Below are positions 20,941 through 32,700 of a stretch of DNA of 34,327 nt, one piece after another. The DNA comes from Vitrella brassicaformis (lineage: Eukaryota; Sar; Vitrellaceae): assembly GCA_001179505.1 (NCBI GenBank), contig CDMY01000061.1, positions 152,269 to 186,595 of the forward strand, written 5' to 3'. Numbering within the stretch: position 1 is the first letter of the stretch; the number at the start of each line of letters is the position of its first letter. The notes under the pieces are model-generated. The model ran no database searches and was not told the DNA's origin. It worked only from the letters and a program-made list of their open reading frames with translations. Both the position numbers and the translations under genes were made by a program.

Positions 20941-23900
20941 ATGGGATCGCTCGAGAAGAGCCGATCAGACTTCTCCACACGGAGCCAGTGTGACATGGAG
21001 GTAACGACATCCGACACGCACTGACACGGGATGGCCAGCGATCAAACGAGACGTACTGATTACGATGGCTGCAATGCAATGCGGCGCTCTCTGTTGCTGT
21101 CTGTGCTGATTGCAGATGTCCCAGTTGTGCTCTGACGCACTGTATGTAGTGAGTCAGACGACACCGGATCAACTGAAGAACCTCATGATACGTAAGCAGA
21201 CGTCTGGCCCGTCGGTGGATGCCCGCAAAGCAAGCATCCCAGTTTTGTCTCTCTCTTGTCAGGTTTCTCGAAGGAAAAGCTGAGCGGCCAGCCGATATCG
21301 GCAGGCGCCAGTCCGTCCGCTTCGTCCTTTCAGACACCGAATGCGTCACCAACACGCCCCAAAGCATCCCAACTCGCCGGTCTCAAGACACCTTCCATCC
21401 CTAGTCCACCACACACAGCAGTCGAGATGATGGACCGAGTCTGGGCCAGCACGCAGGGAGGAATGGGCTCAGGCCCGTCATCGCTCGAGGCCTCACCGGC
21501 GAGAAGGGGAGAAGTCAAGGAGACACAAGATGCTGAGTCCAGCGCGGCACGGACCACAAAGGATGGGGAGGCGAATGCTGTGGTGAGCACAAAGGAAGTT
21601 TCGGCCAGTGCGGTGCCAAAGGTGACAGAAGCGCAAGTCAACACGACAGTGCCATTGGAGAAGCTGCTCAAGCAGACCAACAAAAGGGAAGCAGAGACGA
21701 GTGTCGTGCCGAACACAAAGGAAGCAGAAGCCAATGCCGTTTCGGAAACCGCAGAGGCTCAAGTCAACACGGCAACGGTGGAGACGACAGACGCAGCCGT
21801 GATGGCTGAGAGGACAAGTGAGAGGGAAGGTGCCCTGCACGAGCAGATACGACGGCTCACAGAGGTACAGAAAGGAAAGCGCAGGAAAAGCTTGCAGCCT
21901 GCTAGATGAACTTCGGTGTTTTGGGTTTGTATTGGTCAGAGCGCTAAGGACAGCGAGTCCAAGTACAGGTCGCTTCTGCAGCAACACGAGTCGCTCGAAG
22001 TCGAATGCCAGGTACAGAGACATTAGCTTGTGCGTGTCACATCACACATCTGCACGTGTCGCTTGCTGATTCTTGCAGTCGACTACGGAGACATTGCATC
22101 AGATTCGCCGGCAGAAGGTACTACCAGACAGCGACACAAAGGGCATTCACACAATGTAGCTAAGGCCGGGCCCTGTGTGTGTGTGTTCAGGACGAGGAGA
22201 TTGCGCGCCTCCAACGACTGCTTGAGAGTCAGTCCGTCCGAGCGGACCTCAGGGACGCTCAAGTCACCACGAAAGTGGTGGAGACGACAGACACGGGTGT
22301 GATGGCTGAAGCCATCGAGGGGCTTGGACGAAGGACGAGTGAGAGGGTGGATGCCCTGAAGGAGCAAATACGACGGCTTACCGAGGTACGCGAGGGGACA
22401 AACCATGAAAGCTGCCAGCTCGGCAAGTCTCGATTCGTGCTGGTCTGTGCATTGGACAGAGGGCCGAGCGTTACCGAGAGTTTGGCTGGAAGACGAGAGA
22501 CGAATATATGTGTCTATCCATTCACGCCGAGGGGCTTGAAAGGAACAATGCGGTAACATAAGCACGATTCATTCACTCACCAGACAGCTCACCTGCACAT
22601 CTGTTTCCGGCTGATTGTTGCCCAGAGTCTGGTTCGCTCCCTTGCCCGCATGCGGGCCATTTGCTCAGATCAGGTAATATAATGACCACCCACGAGTAGA
22701 TTTGCACAAAAGGAGAGCGTCACGGCATTCGCTGCGTTGTGTGTCTCTTTCCCTCCCGCTGCCTCCTCCAGGCTATGAAGATTCGCTTGTTTGAGTCGGA
22801 GGGAGAGCCCCCGGCATACACATACGAGGACGAGATGGACGAGACGCCCTTTGAGTCTCCGCTCCCGTCACCGTCCCGTTCGCCTATCCACACGCCACCA
22901 CTGCCACCGCTCACAGGCGCCACACCCAGGGCCGAGGGCAGCATCGAGCCGTTGGACGATCTGCTGCTCCCTGCTCCCCGCTCACCTTCTGACCAGGAGG
23001 TCGAAGAAGCTGAGACGACCGGAGACAAACAGCCGCAGCCACCGCCTATGGCGACGCAGGCCAGCAACGAGTCCGTGGCTGATCTCCTCGAGTATATACA
23101 TTCTGTGCTCCGGCCTGCCCCTTGCGACACCCGACAGGAAAACCAAGCAGCCGCCACGACACTGGATGCCGCAGGAGAAGCGCTCGAGGCCGCAGGAGAG
23201 GCAACTCGTCTCGCCGCTCGCCCTGACAGCCCCTCATTGTATGAGGAGATTGCGGCCGCTGGTGCCGCTGCTGATGTGGAGGGGGGTATGGTGGAGGTGG
23301 GCGGTGAGGAAACTGAGAAGCCCACAGCTCCTCCCTCTCCGCCACAAGAGACGGGCAACAACACCAAGCAAGGAACGCGGCTGGTGAGTGGCATCGCCAA
23401 CGAGGATGGGACGGGACGGGCCACGACAGCCACTCTTCGCATGACCGCCCCATCCCCCGCCTGCCACCCGAGGCAAAAGGCCATGCAGTGGAAGCCCTCC
23501 CTCCCCTCGGCCTCCCGGCCTGCCCCTCTGCCGGCCCAGGTAGCGCCAGTCCCAACTGCAGCTGCAGCCCCAGCCCCAGCGCCAGCCCCACCACCCCCAC
23601 CCCCAGCGTCATCAGGAGACCTGAGGGAGAGTGCAGAGGCGGCGAGAGCCAGGGTTACCGTACCGCGCCTCAAGCTGGAGAAGCTGCCCCCACCCGAATT
23701 CAGCCCTTGTGCGTCTGCTGCGGGCAGCCTCGCCTTGTCCGACTCCTCGGTCTCGTCCAGCAATAGCAGCAGCAGTGAGAGTCGGTCCAGCTTGGCGTAT
23801 AGCGAGTCCCAGTCCTCCCTCGCCTCGCCGCTTCTCTCGGAGGGTCCGTCGCCGCAGCATTCTGCCCGCCCTTCACACGCGCCCAACCATTCCAGCCTAC

Positions 23901-24034
23901 CGAGCAGCAATGGCAGTGCTGCCAGTGGCGCCAGTGGTGGGGCGGAGGCTATCGAGACACGGGCCAGTGATGGCTGCGCGGATGCGGACGGGGGGGTGCG
24001 ATTCAGATGGAGAGATATGTGGGATGATGAATGA
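20941..24034 (+). CDS. Coiled-coil protein of unknown function with internal repeats
   Basis: Nine exons: 20941-21000, 21116-21191, 21263-21864, 21940-22011, 22079-22117, 22191-22385, 22460-22552, 22626-22673, 22772-24034; GT-AG and phases agree, 815 aa. I do not recognise the family. Residues 1-45 contain MSQLCSDALYVVSQTTPDQL, which looks like an ordered helical start. A low-complexity Ala/Thr/Val/Glu region follows, with repeats of EAQVNT and EANAV. A module VETTD..VMAE...ER..AL.EQIRRLTE occurs twice, at the end of exon 3 and in exon 6. The middle exons are charged and heptad-like. The last exon (420 codons) is Pro/Ser/Ala-rich and probably disordered, with an acidic start and a basic end. 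The gene lies between inverted repeats and is the only one in the window in the same orientation as its upstream neighbour. A scaffold role is a guess. Confidence 0.7.
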
Positions 24035-24080
24035 ATGAATGAATGGCTGATGGATGTGACTGAGTGACTGACTGAGTGAC

Positions 24081-24206
24081 TGACTGACTCGCGCAAGTGA
24101 ATGGACGGACGGAGAGAATGCCCCTCGGGATACGTGCGCACATGCATGGCACCGAAATCGCTCGAGCATGACATGGAGACAGATAGAGGTCCATTCGTTC
24201 ACTTGA
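24081..24206 (-). repeat. Right copy of the 126-bp inverted repeat
   Basis: Reverse complement of 20028-20153, with a handful of differences (for example in the GTGCGCACGTATCCCG part). It lies 46 bp after the coiled-coil gene's stop codon, inside the convergent space before the uL3 gene, next to TGAC repeats (24057-24087). A short CA run interrupts the outer flank. Confidence 0.85.
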
Positions 24207-24500
24207 CACACACACACACACACATCCAGTTTCGGCATGGGCGGACTTGACATGCTTCCACAGAACTGACTCCCTGCCGTGCATGCCATGCCTTATTAAT
24301 AATGTGTCATGTCACTTCTTGCAGCAGGCCCGCACGCTGTCTTTAGTGCGAGCAAGAGGACGCACCCTTGACAGCGTAGAGGCAACATGAAAACCCACCA
24401 ACAACAAGCGCTCGACCAACCAACCACCAACTAGCAGACCAGCAACCGACCACCCCCCTCCGTCCCTCGTTTCCCACATGGACCCCATTAGTGACTCGGA

Positions 24501-26191
24501 TCACTTCTTGGCGTCATAGAATGGCCTGTCTGGGTAGAGGAAGGGGTCGGCCTCCTGAGGCGCCATCTGCAGAGTCACGGGGTACTCCTTCCCCGCCTCC
24601 GGCACAAACGTCGGATGCGGAATGTCGTTCTGAAGCAACCTGAACACACACACACACACACACACAGAGACACACACATGCAACATGGACACACTTGCAT
24701 GAGAGGCATGTGTTTGCAGGGGCACGCAGGAAGCCATCCACATGTTTGTGTAGATGCATACATACCCATTTCGATGGAAGGTGACGCCCCTTGCGTCGCT
24801 GATCTTGCACACCTGGCCCTTGTGGCCCGGGATGACCCCCTTCAGAAACAGCAAGTTCCGCGCAGACTCGATCCGAAACACCTGCAGCACGCACAACACA
24901 GACAGCCACACAGAGAGGGCCATGTATGTTTTCATCAAGGCCTCGCCCCCTCCATGTCTGATGCCCAGCGACTGACTGACTGACCCTGCAGTTGACGATT
25001 CTGGGGTCAGGCCCCACGTGTCCGCCCATCTTCTTGAAGCGCCAGACCACGTCGGCTGAGTGGCCGCGGCCAGTGGAGCCGTGCGAGCGATGGGCCTTCT
25101 TCTCTGTGCCGTGGGCGTCGCTCTTCCTCGCAAAACCCCAACGCCCAACCGGACCTGACCACGTACGACAACAGGCACACACACAGACACCTACCGACAC
25201 GTGCTGCTCTCTGCTGGGTTGTGTGGTGTGGTTTGGTGTGCGGTGGTTTGCTGTAATTAATGTGTGCGTTGGTACCATCCCATCCCTTGCCCTTGGTCCA
25301 GCCCGAGACGAAGACCCACATCCCAGGGACGAAGTGGCGGACCGACATAAAGTGGCCCACGGGGATGTGGCAGTCGGCGGTGCACTTGAACTCCTTGACG
25401 ATGTGCTTCGGACCAACCTGCATCCACACGCATGTGAGTGACATCACATCCTATCATGTGTATGTGTCCGGATTGATGTGTGTGCTGACCCCCAGTTTGA
25501 TGTATCTGCCGACGTTGGGTTTGGACTGTCTGAAAACGTTGCGGTAGCCCAGCCCCAGCTGCACCGCCTCGTAGCCGTGCTTGGCCAACGTCCGCTGCTC
25601 CAACACCACACAACGGTCAACCTGATTCATGGTCACACACAAGAAAAGACAAGACAAGGCACCAGAGAGAAACGCACTTACATTCATGGACGGCCGTTGA
25701 ATACACACATCAATCCTACCTTGACGACGGTGATGTGGTGCCTCTCCCCCCATTCGTCCCACAGGTTCATGCAGCCCATCTTGTAGCCCAGCACGCCGCA
25801 CCGTCGACTATCCCAGTTGGGCTTGATGGGCTTCAACTCCTCACTCACATTCTCATACACCTGCACACATCACACCACACCACACATCTCCTTCCTGCAG
25901 CTAGCCAAGCAGCGCCCTCATATATCTCATGTTTGGTGTGCTTGCCTCGTAGTCGGGTATTTCGGGGACCGGGTCGAATCTCCTGTGCATGAGCAGATCA
26001 TGCAGCCGGTGCTGCCACTTGGACGTGTAGAAGCTGCGCCGACTCGGGCCGCGATAAGGGCCACCTGGAGGCAGAGATGCGCTGCTCCAAGGGTCAGCCA
26101 GCCTGCTGATGGGAACTGCGGCTGATGGCGGGAGGGACGGGGACGTTGATGGAGCCGCCAGTGCCACCCGAACGAGGCGGTTGGGCAGCAT
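24501..26191 (-). CDS. Ribosomal protein uL3, organellar (probably mitochondrial)
   Basis: A large-subunit ribosomal protein near the peptidyl-transferase centre. Seven exons: 26191-25946, 25860-25720, 25621-25490, 25417-25276, 25154-24985, 24881-24766, 24639-24501; 361 aa. Bacterial-type L3 landmarks occur in order: GVLGYKMGCMNLWDEWG, PVGHFMSVRHFVPGMWVFVS, GWTKGKGWDG, HRSHGSTGRG, and RIESARNLLFLKGVIPGHKG. The 60-residue N-terminal extension is rich in Arg, Ser, Pro and Ala, lacks acids near the start and ends RRSFYTSKW, as in mitochondrial presequences; there is no signal peptide, which argues against a secondary plastid. Intron 1 begins GAG|GCAAGC and has no GT alternative in the open frame, so it appears to be a GC-AG intron; all others are GT-AG. 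Divergent from gene 10. Confidence 0.88.
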
Positions 26192-26392
26192 TGATGAGAG
26201 CGGCGATTGAGGTGTCGATGAAAAGCGTCGATTTCCTGTCAGAAAGTATAGATCTGCGCCGAGAAGGTCTTGACGATGACGTTGAGGCTCTTCTCCTTGA
26301 ACGCTTCCTCCCTCGGAGGAAAGCTAAGCTCGCAGCTGGCTGGGAGAGAAGACCAGAGCGATGGTCACTGATTCATTGATGGCTCATGGAAG
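26192..26392. promoter_or_regulatory. Divergent promoter region (uL3 / unknown gene)
   Basis: 201 bp separate the two start codons. A short plus-strand frame crosses it but overlaps the uL3 start and ends before the next gene, so it is taken as untranslated leader. No named elements. Confidence 0.5.
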
Positions 26393-27875
26393 ATGAACAC
26401 TGGTCACACACTGGCAGTGTTCTCCCTTCTGGCAGCTTCCCTGAGCATCGCGCGACCGTTCTCGCAAGACGGCAGGCATCATGCATTCATCCCATCCCGC
26501 CCAACGAGGCTGTCATCAGCAGTGGCGTCGGCAACAGATGCCCTCAGCACCTTGCTCGAGAGCCCTGAGTCACTGCTGTCAACCGATCTGCACATTATGA
26601 GGGATGCGGCCTCAAGGAGAGGCGATGAGGCGGCTTTCAGATCGGCCCTGTTGACGACAGCGGGTGATGCTTGGGGCACTCGTGGTTCGGTGGATGCCAC
26701 TGTGGTGGATGGGGTGTTGCGTGAGGTGGAGAAGCCGACGGGGTGGGAGGATGCCGTCAGAAGGTGGAGGAGGAAGGTCAGCAAGGACTACACAGAGGCA
26801 ACGGGTGGTGGATGGGTATCTTCCTGTCCATGGTTGGCTGTGCACTGCAGACGCAGGGGAGTGCCTTCAAGTATCGCATCACGAACCCAGGCAAGTGCGT
26901 GTATCAAGCACTGAGAGAACAACGGGCTGATTGATTGATTCTACGGACATCCATGGGTATGTATGGTAATGGTGTGCGTGCAGTGGGCACTGCGGGCGTG
27001 TACACGTGGATGGTGAATGTCCTGGTGCATCACGGCCAATGGGAGACAGCCAGAGACGCCCTCACATACGCCGGCCTCATCCCTGCCGGGCCATTCTTCG
27101 TCAAGCCGGCTTCAGCATTCGGCCTGAGTGCGCCTGGCGACCCCCCTGTGTACCACTTGGACCGTCTTGCGCTGTACGTCGCCGAGTCGATGCTCGACGT
27201 GGACATTGGGAGCGGGCAGAGGGATGGTGAGAAGAGGGTCACAGGCCTGGAGGAGCTGCATTGCGGGCAGATGGATGAGGCTGCATCGGTCGAGGGTGCT
27301 GCTGCCGTAAAGGTGGGAAGGAAGATGGGGCGGGTGGGTAAATAAGTGGGTAAATAAGTGGGGCTGACGCGCATTACCATACCTTCCAGAGGTTGGCATG
27401 CGACGTGTCTCTGGAGGGATCAATATCGCGCGCAGAGAGATGCATTCACGCATGCGTGTGCGTGGGAGACCTTTCTGGTCTGCGGTCTGTCTACCGATGC
27501 CGCCTGATCCTATCCATCTCCCTACATGCACACACTGCAGTGCGCTGGCACACGTACATACACGGATCGCATTATCCCTCTCTCTGTGTGTCTGTGTCTG
27601 TGTGTGGTCAGGACATGGCCTATGCTGCGGCAAGGGTGGGTCTGCGCGACCTGTGCCACGACCGTCGCGAACACGAGACCATTCTCATCGCATGCCAGAC
27701 CAGCGAGGGCCTTAATCGAGCCCCCTCTCTGCTGCTGTCGCGAGAGCACGTGTTGTCTTTAGTCGAGAGAGATATGGAGAAGGAAACGAGGCTCGTGCAG
27801 CAGCAAGGGGAAGTGGAGGCTGGTGGGGGTGGTGTGCTGTTTAGTGTCGACTTGAAGGCGAGAGAGGTGGCGTGA
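26393..27875 (+). CDS. Protein of unknown function with signal-peptide-like N-terminus
   Basis: Five exons: 26393-26776, 26851-26890, 26984-27312, 27390-27455, 27612-27875; 360 aa. The second intron begins CCAG|GCAAGT, fits phase 1 only as a GC donor, and ends in AG. The ATG at 26393 is seven bases after another ATG in a different frame; it was chosen because it opens MNTGHTLAVFSLLAASLSIA, a hydrophobic leader, followed by a basic Ser/Arg/Pro stretch without acids that could be a plastid transit region. Further on, YTWMVNVLVHHGQWETARDA resembles one helix-turn-helix unit of TPR/PPR type, and LHIMRDAASRRGDEAAFRSA could be another. I recognise no named family. The donor of exon 4 is uncertain (several GT choices in phase). 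Confidence 0.6.
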
Positions 27876-28105
27876 GGTGGCTGTGTGTGGAAGACGATGG
27901 GATGCCTTTCGCTAAGGCGACTCGACTCCCTCCCTTGTCTGTGAGTTATGTATGTTGAGTGAATGATCAACGTACAGAGTCGAAATCAAGACACAGAAGA
28001 AGTAAGTGGCACACGCACCGTACCGCACCCGCGCTATTCACGACTGAACTCACTATATATGCACAGACACAAATACTCTCTTTCTCTCCCTCACCGCACC
28101 AACAC
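27876..28105. other. Convergent intergenic region
   Basis: A short 3' space between gene 10 and the ribokinase gene. No coding signal was seen. Confidence 0.55.
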
Positions 28106-29526
28106 CTAGAGAGCATTTGTCACGCTGGCCGGCAGCTGATCTCTGCCTACATACCCCCCCTGCGCCCCCTTGCTCTTGACAGACTCGCCAGCCACCACAC
28201 ACGCCTTCTCACACGCATCCTGAACACACACCAAATGATACAGCCATGCATACATACCATATCGATGTGCTGCCCGTCCTCGCCTACTCACCACAAGCTT
28301 CGCCCCCCTGGCAATCAGCACGGCCAGGGCACCGACGAACGAGTCCCCGGCGCCCGTGGTGTCGACGATCTGCTCCGGCGGGATCTTGGGGGTGGCCACG
28401 TGTGTGGTGAGGATGGGCCCGGTGCCGTTGAACCGCTCCGCGGCCATGCATCCATCTTTGCCGAGTGTGATGACGACCTGCATAGTCGGGCAGGGACCCT
28501 CGGCATCGAGAAGGGCCTCACACGCCTCCTTCGCTTCCTAGATACACACACATCAATTAGGAACACAGCAAAGCATACATAGTGGTCGTATTCGCATCTG
28601 TGGCCACCGTGTGTGTTTGTTACTGACTGCTAGGATGCTGCATGGAAGTCGACTGAGCGTGGCTGCCTCCTCTTGATTGACACACAGGAGGGTGGTGTTG
28701 GCAAAGAAGCCCTCGAGGAGCTTCTCTGGCGCCGGTGCAGCGTTAAGGATGGTGGTCACCGACGGATTGGACGCGCGAGCGATCTTGAAGGCCTGTGGCC
28801 GCAACAACACACAAGGCAGATAGAGCGATCAGTGACATGCGGCCCGCCCTGCATGCCTTGTGTGCTCTCCCTTGTCACCTCCAGAGTAATCTCCGGCGGA
28901 ATCTCCAACTGTCCCACAACTACTTTGGCCTGAAGGTAGGCAGCGAGAGTGACACAACACAGAGTGAACGGGTTCATGTCTGTTGCTACAGTACCTGTGC
29001 GAGCAGTTGTTTGATGGGTGGTGTGTGTAGGTCCTCAATGGACAGCAGTGCTGCCGCGCCAGGCACCACGACTATCGCATTCGCCCCATCGTCCGTCACA
29101 CATATGGGCGCCACAGCTGACACACACACAGGGAGGGAGAAACAGATCCCCATGCATTCATTTCCTTTGTTCGCCAGCATGCCCATCACGGGCATCACCT
29201 GTATGGCTCTCTGTCGTGGTCAGCACGCCCGACCTGTCCATCCCGATCCTCTCCCAGCTCTCCCTGATCTCCTTGCCGTTCGCGTCGTCCCCAAGCTTGG
29301 CGATGACGCCCACTGCTGACGCATCCTTGACCAGCTTAGCCGCTTGCACAGCTTGGTTGGCCCCCTTTCCGCCGTGGCATGTCATGAATGAGTGCCCGAG
29401 CAGGGTCTCGCCCAGATGCGGCAGCCGCGGCACAAATGACACCAGATCCATATTGGCACCACCAACCACGACGACGTCCATGGATGTTGTTGAGAAACCA
29501 ATCAGGCTATAGCCGAGGTTATCCAT
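28106..29526 (-). CDS. Ribokinase (PfkB family)
   Basis: Phosphorylates D-ribose to ribose-5-phosphate with ATP, feeding nucleotide synthesis and the pentose phosphate pathway. Six exons: 29526-29199, 29116-28995, 28929-28879, 28792-28628, 28537-28292, 28219-28106; phases agree, 341 aa. Landmarks: VVVVGGANMDL at the N-terminus, the substrate-side motif GGKGANQA (52-59), the GQLEIP strand, LCVNQEEA, and the C-terminal PfkB signature DTTGAGDSF, with Asp287 as catalytic base. The C-terminal KSKGAQGGY matches the usual 'rxGAQ' nucleotide-site loop. The first ATG in frame (29526) was used; a second at 29481 starts exactly at the conserved MDVVVVGG and is a good alternative. No targeting peptide is evident, so cytosolic. 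Confidence 0.9.
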
Positions 29527-29742
29527 CTGCGGGCCGACACATCGTTTCCTCAAAAGATGTGACTGACACACTTTCGAGTAGCTCGCAGACCAGGCCAGGA
29601 AGCGAGCGAATCAGGGAACGACAGGCCAGGGAACGGACTCTTCACTGAGCAACTGCCGATTAGTTTCCACAGTTCCTTAAGCACCCGACCGCCAGATATA
29701 TCCATCGCAGCCTTTGAATGGTCGCCATTAACCACTGACGTC
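29527..29742. promoter_or_regulatory. Divergent promoter region (ribokinase / DOT1-like)
   Basis: 216 bp between the divergent start codons (using 29526 for the ribokinase). It contains a CCCGCAG directly before the ribokinase ATG that could be a splice acceptor for a 5' leader intron. Nothing else is recognisable. Confidence 0.45.
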
Positions 29743-32700
29743 ATGACAGCCACTCACCGCTCTCGGCTGCAGATCCGGCCTTCTGACACCGAAGTGGACG
29801 AGAGGGAATATCGGGCCATCGACGGCGACATCAGCTGCAATGTGGCAGCCGGCGGACGAACAGATAATGGATGCGTTCGATTTGGGTTCAAGCAAGGTCT
29901 GTTCCTGATGCTTGGTTTGGCCTGTCTTATGGCCATGCAGTCCCTCGTGTACTCAGAAGTGGTAGCAAGGCAGGGAGGGCCACAGCCACTACTGATTTCA
30001 CGTAAGTATGTGCCTTGTCTGTCTGTCTGTCGATCAGCTGTGGTGGCATCAGAATGGCCAGTCAGCGGGCCCTGATGGCGCCATCGATGGATGGCAGCCG
30101 GGAGAGAAGCTCACGGGAGGACCTGCGTCATCGCAGATTCCCACAGACAGCAAGGTGATGATAGCAGTCCCGTCGACCAACGACATTCTGCAAATCGACG
30201 TGAACACAATTCTTGTAAGAGGAATTGTGCAAAACAGATGCATGCACAGCTCTTTTGTCTGTCTGTCTGTCTGTCTGTCAGTACCCGTGGAGTGCGATGC
30301 CTCCATTGGAGCTGGGCATGCAGTGCTCACTCGACCTGCCAGTGTTGGGCAGCCACAGGGGGGCAGGTGGTGGTGTGTCTGGTGTGTCCTCTGTGGATGC
30401 CATTCGTTCATACGAGGCATTGCTCAAACCTGCATACGCAGATATCAGTGGCCACTTCGTTGCCCAGGTCAGTGGCAGAAAGATAGAGGAGCCCTTGCGT
30501 CGTGGCGCGGCATCATGATGGGGTGTGGGTGTTTTGCAGCGTGACCTGCATCGTCTGAATGATGTGGCCAACAGAGTCATGGAAAAAAAGACGGACGGAG
30601 AAACGGCCAAGGACAGACAGTCGTGCGCAGAATCGACGTATGGCGAAATGACCCCTCCTGGTCTGGCCGCCGTCCTGACCCACCCACTCGTCGGCTTCCA
30701 GGCTGGAGAGGTATTTGCTGACCTCGGCACCGGGGTAGGCAAGCTGCCGCTACAGGCCATGATAGTGCACAATGCCTCGAAGGCCTATGGTACCAACAAA
30801 CAACAGCCACCATGCACACGCAGATGCGTGTGTGTCCGGTCTCCTTCATGTCAGGAGTCGAGCTGGCCAATCGGCGTTTTCTTCTCGGCTGCTTGGCTCT
30901 CGGTCGTGTCAATGAGCAATTTCAGACTGGGGCTCCCTGGCGTCCTTTTGGTGACGAGGAGAAAACATCAATCGCACAGAATTGCGGCGACCTGTGCCGC
31001 GAGCGTGCCACAAGGCCTGGGAGGGTCGTCCTCGCCTACCAAGACATACTCAAGTATGGACATGTGTGTGTTTGTGCAGTCACGCACGTGTCTCGGCGTG
31101 TCTGTCAGAGCTGATGTGTCTAATGTCGATGTCGCCTTCTCCAATAATATTTGTCTGCGCCACAGCCTCAACAATGCAGTTGGCCAGAGGCTGCTGGACC
31201 AGCTGAAGATCGGTGCAAGGATTGCGGTCGCAAGGTACCCAGCCAGTTTCGTGTTGTCTCCTGCTGGCTGCCCCGTTGTCCGTCTTTGTCCAGGCGCTTT
31301 CGGCGGATGCCCGTGTCGTCTTCCAGACATCTCGAGCGCATTGGGGCCATTCCTGCTAGGGTCTCCTGGATGTCACAGCCCGCAGACCACATCGTATACA
31401 AGTAAGCAGCCGGCCTTTATCACACTAAGACTGCGTTGATTTCTTGTCCTTCTTTGCCTCTTCCAGGGTGGTGGCTGGCGAGGGGCCTCAAGAGACATCT
31501 GCGGATCGACCGGCGTCAGCAGCCCATCGGCAGCGTCACAGCATCACCACCATTCCTCCGCCGCAGAAATGCACTCTTGACCTGGGCATTGAGGTGGCCA
31601 AGAGGATCCACACAGATGCAGACAAGGCGGCTGACGGGCAGAGGCATGTGCACGAGGAGCCGTGGCAGCAGGCTGCTGAGCTGTTCAACGATATCTACAG
31701 TACAATTTCAGGTACGACGAACACACATATCTTGGATCGACTTGTGTATGTATGTATGTATGTATCGTGTGTGAAGGGTTTGTGTCTCTGAATGACCCAG
31801 CGTCCGACACGGTCAACAGAATCGGCCAGCACCACATGGAGGACGAACAGGACAGAGAGTGGGCTGACACGCAGACAGACATGTGCCGCTGCTGCACGGC
31901 TGACGTGTCAATATATATTGTCAGGAGTTGCGACGAGTCAACCTATGGTGAGATCACACCTGAGGGCCTTCAAAGCATATTGCATGACTCATGGATCCAG
32001 GTACAATCAATGGGCAGGCCGAGGCAGCGACGCGACTGACTTGCGCGCACTTGTCTTCCTTTTTGTTGCATTCAGGCGGGTACAGCGGACGTGTTGCTAG
32101 ATATCGGCGGCGGTGTCGGGAAGAATGCCTTGCAGGCAGTCCTCTTCCACAATTTGACACGTGCCACAGGTACGGACGCGCCATAAGACAGCGGCGGCAA
32201 CGCACGCCCGTCTGTGTGCTGCTTGCTGCCCAGGTGTTGAGCTGCAGACAACGCGCCACGCCCACGCATGTGAGGCTTTGGACCGACTGAGGAGACATAT
32301 TGCTTTACAAGAGACAGACCGAGACCTTCCCAGGGGTGTGATAGAGTACCTGCACGGAGACATGACCACCATGGCCCTTCTGCGAGCATCGATCATCTAC
32401 TGTGCCAACACATGCTTCAGAAGGGTCAGACTCAGCAACGCATGTACGCATCATGGAATGGGAGGATGGGTGGGTGTGTATTGGCATGTAGGGTTTGATG
32501 CGGCAGCTGTATCGTGTGCTGACAGAGCGCTTCGACGTCGGCACCAAGATCGTGCTACTCAGAGTAATGCCACTACACGCATGCACGAGTGTGGTCTGGT
32601 GGGTGTTCTCCTTCTTCTCAGCCTTTTGACCTGAAGCAGCCCTTGGTGGCCAACGAGGCGGCGGGGAGGGCGCTAGAATATGTCAAGGCTGTCAGAACTA

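Noticed and set aside
22720-24174. A 484-codon open frame on the minus strand, longer than the plus-strand exon it opposes.
   Set aside because: It is antisense to the Pro/Ser/Ala-rich last exon of the coiled-coil gene, is itself low complexity, and runs into the inverted repeat. The plus frame connects to eight upstream exons with matching phases, so the minus frame is taken as a composition effect.
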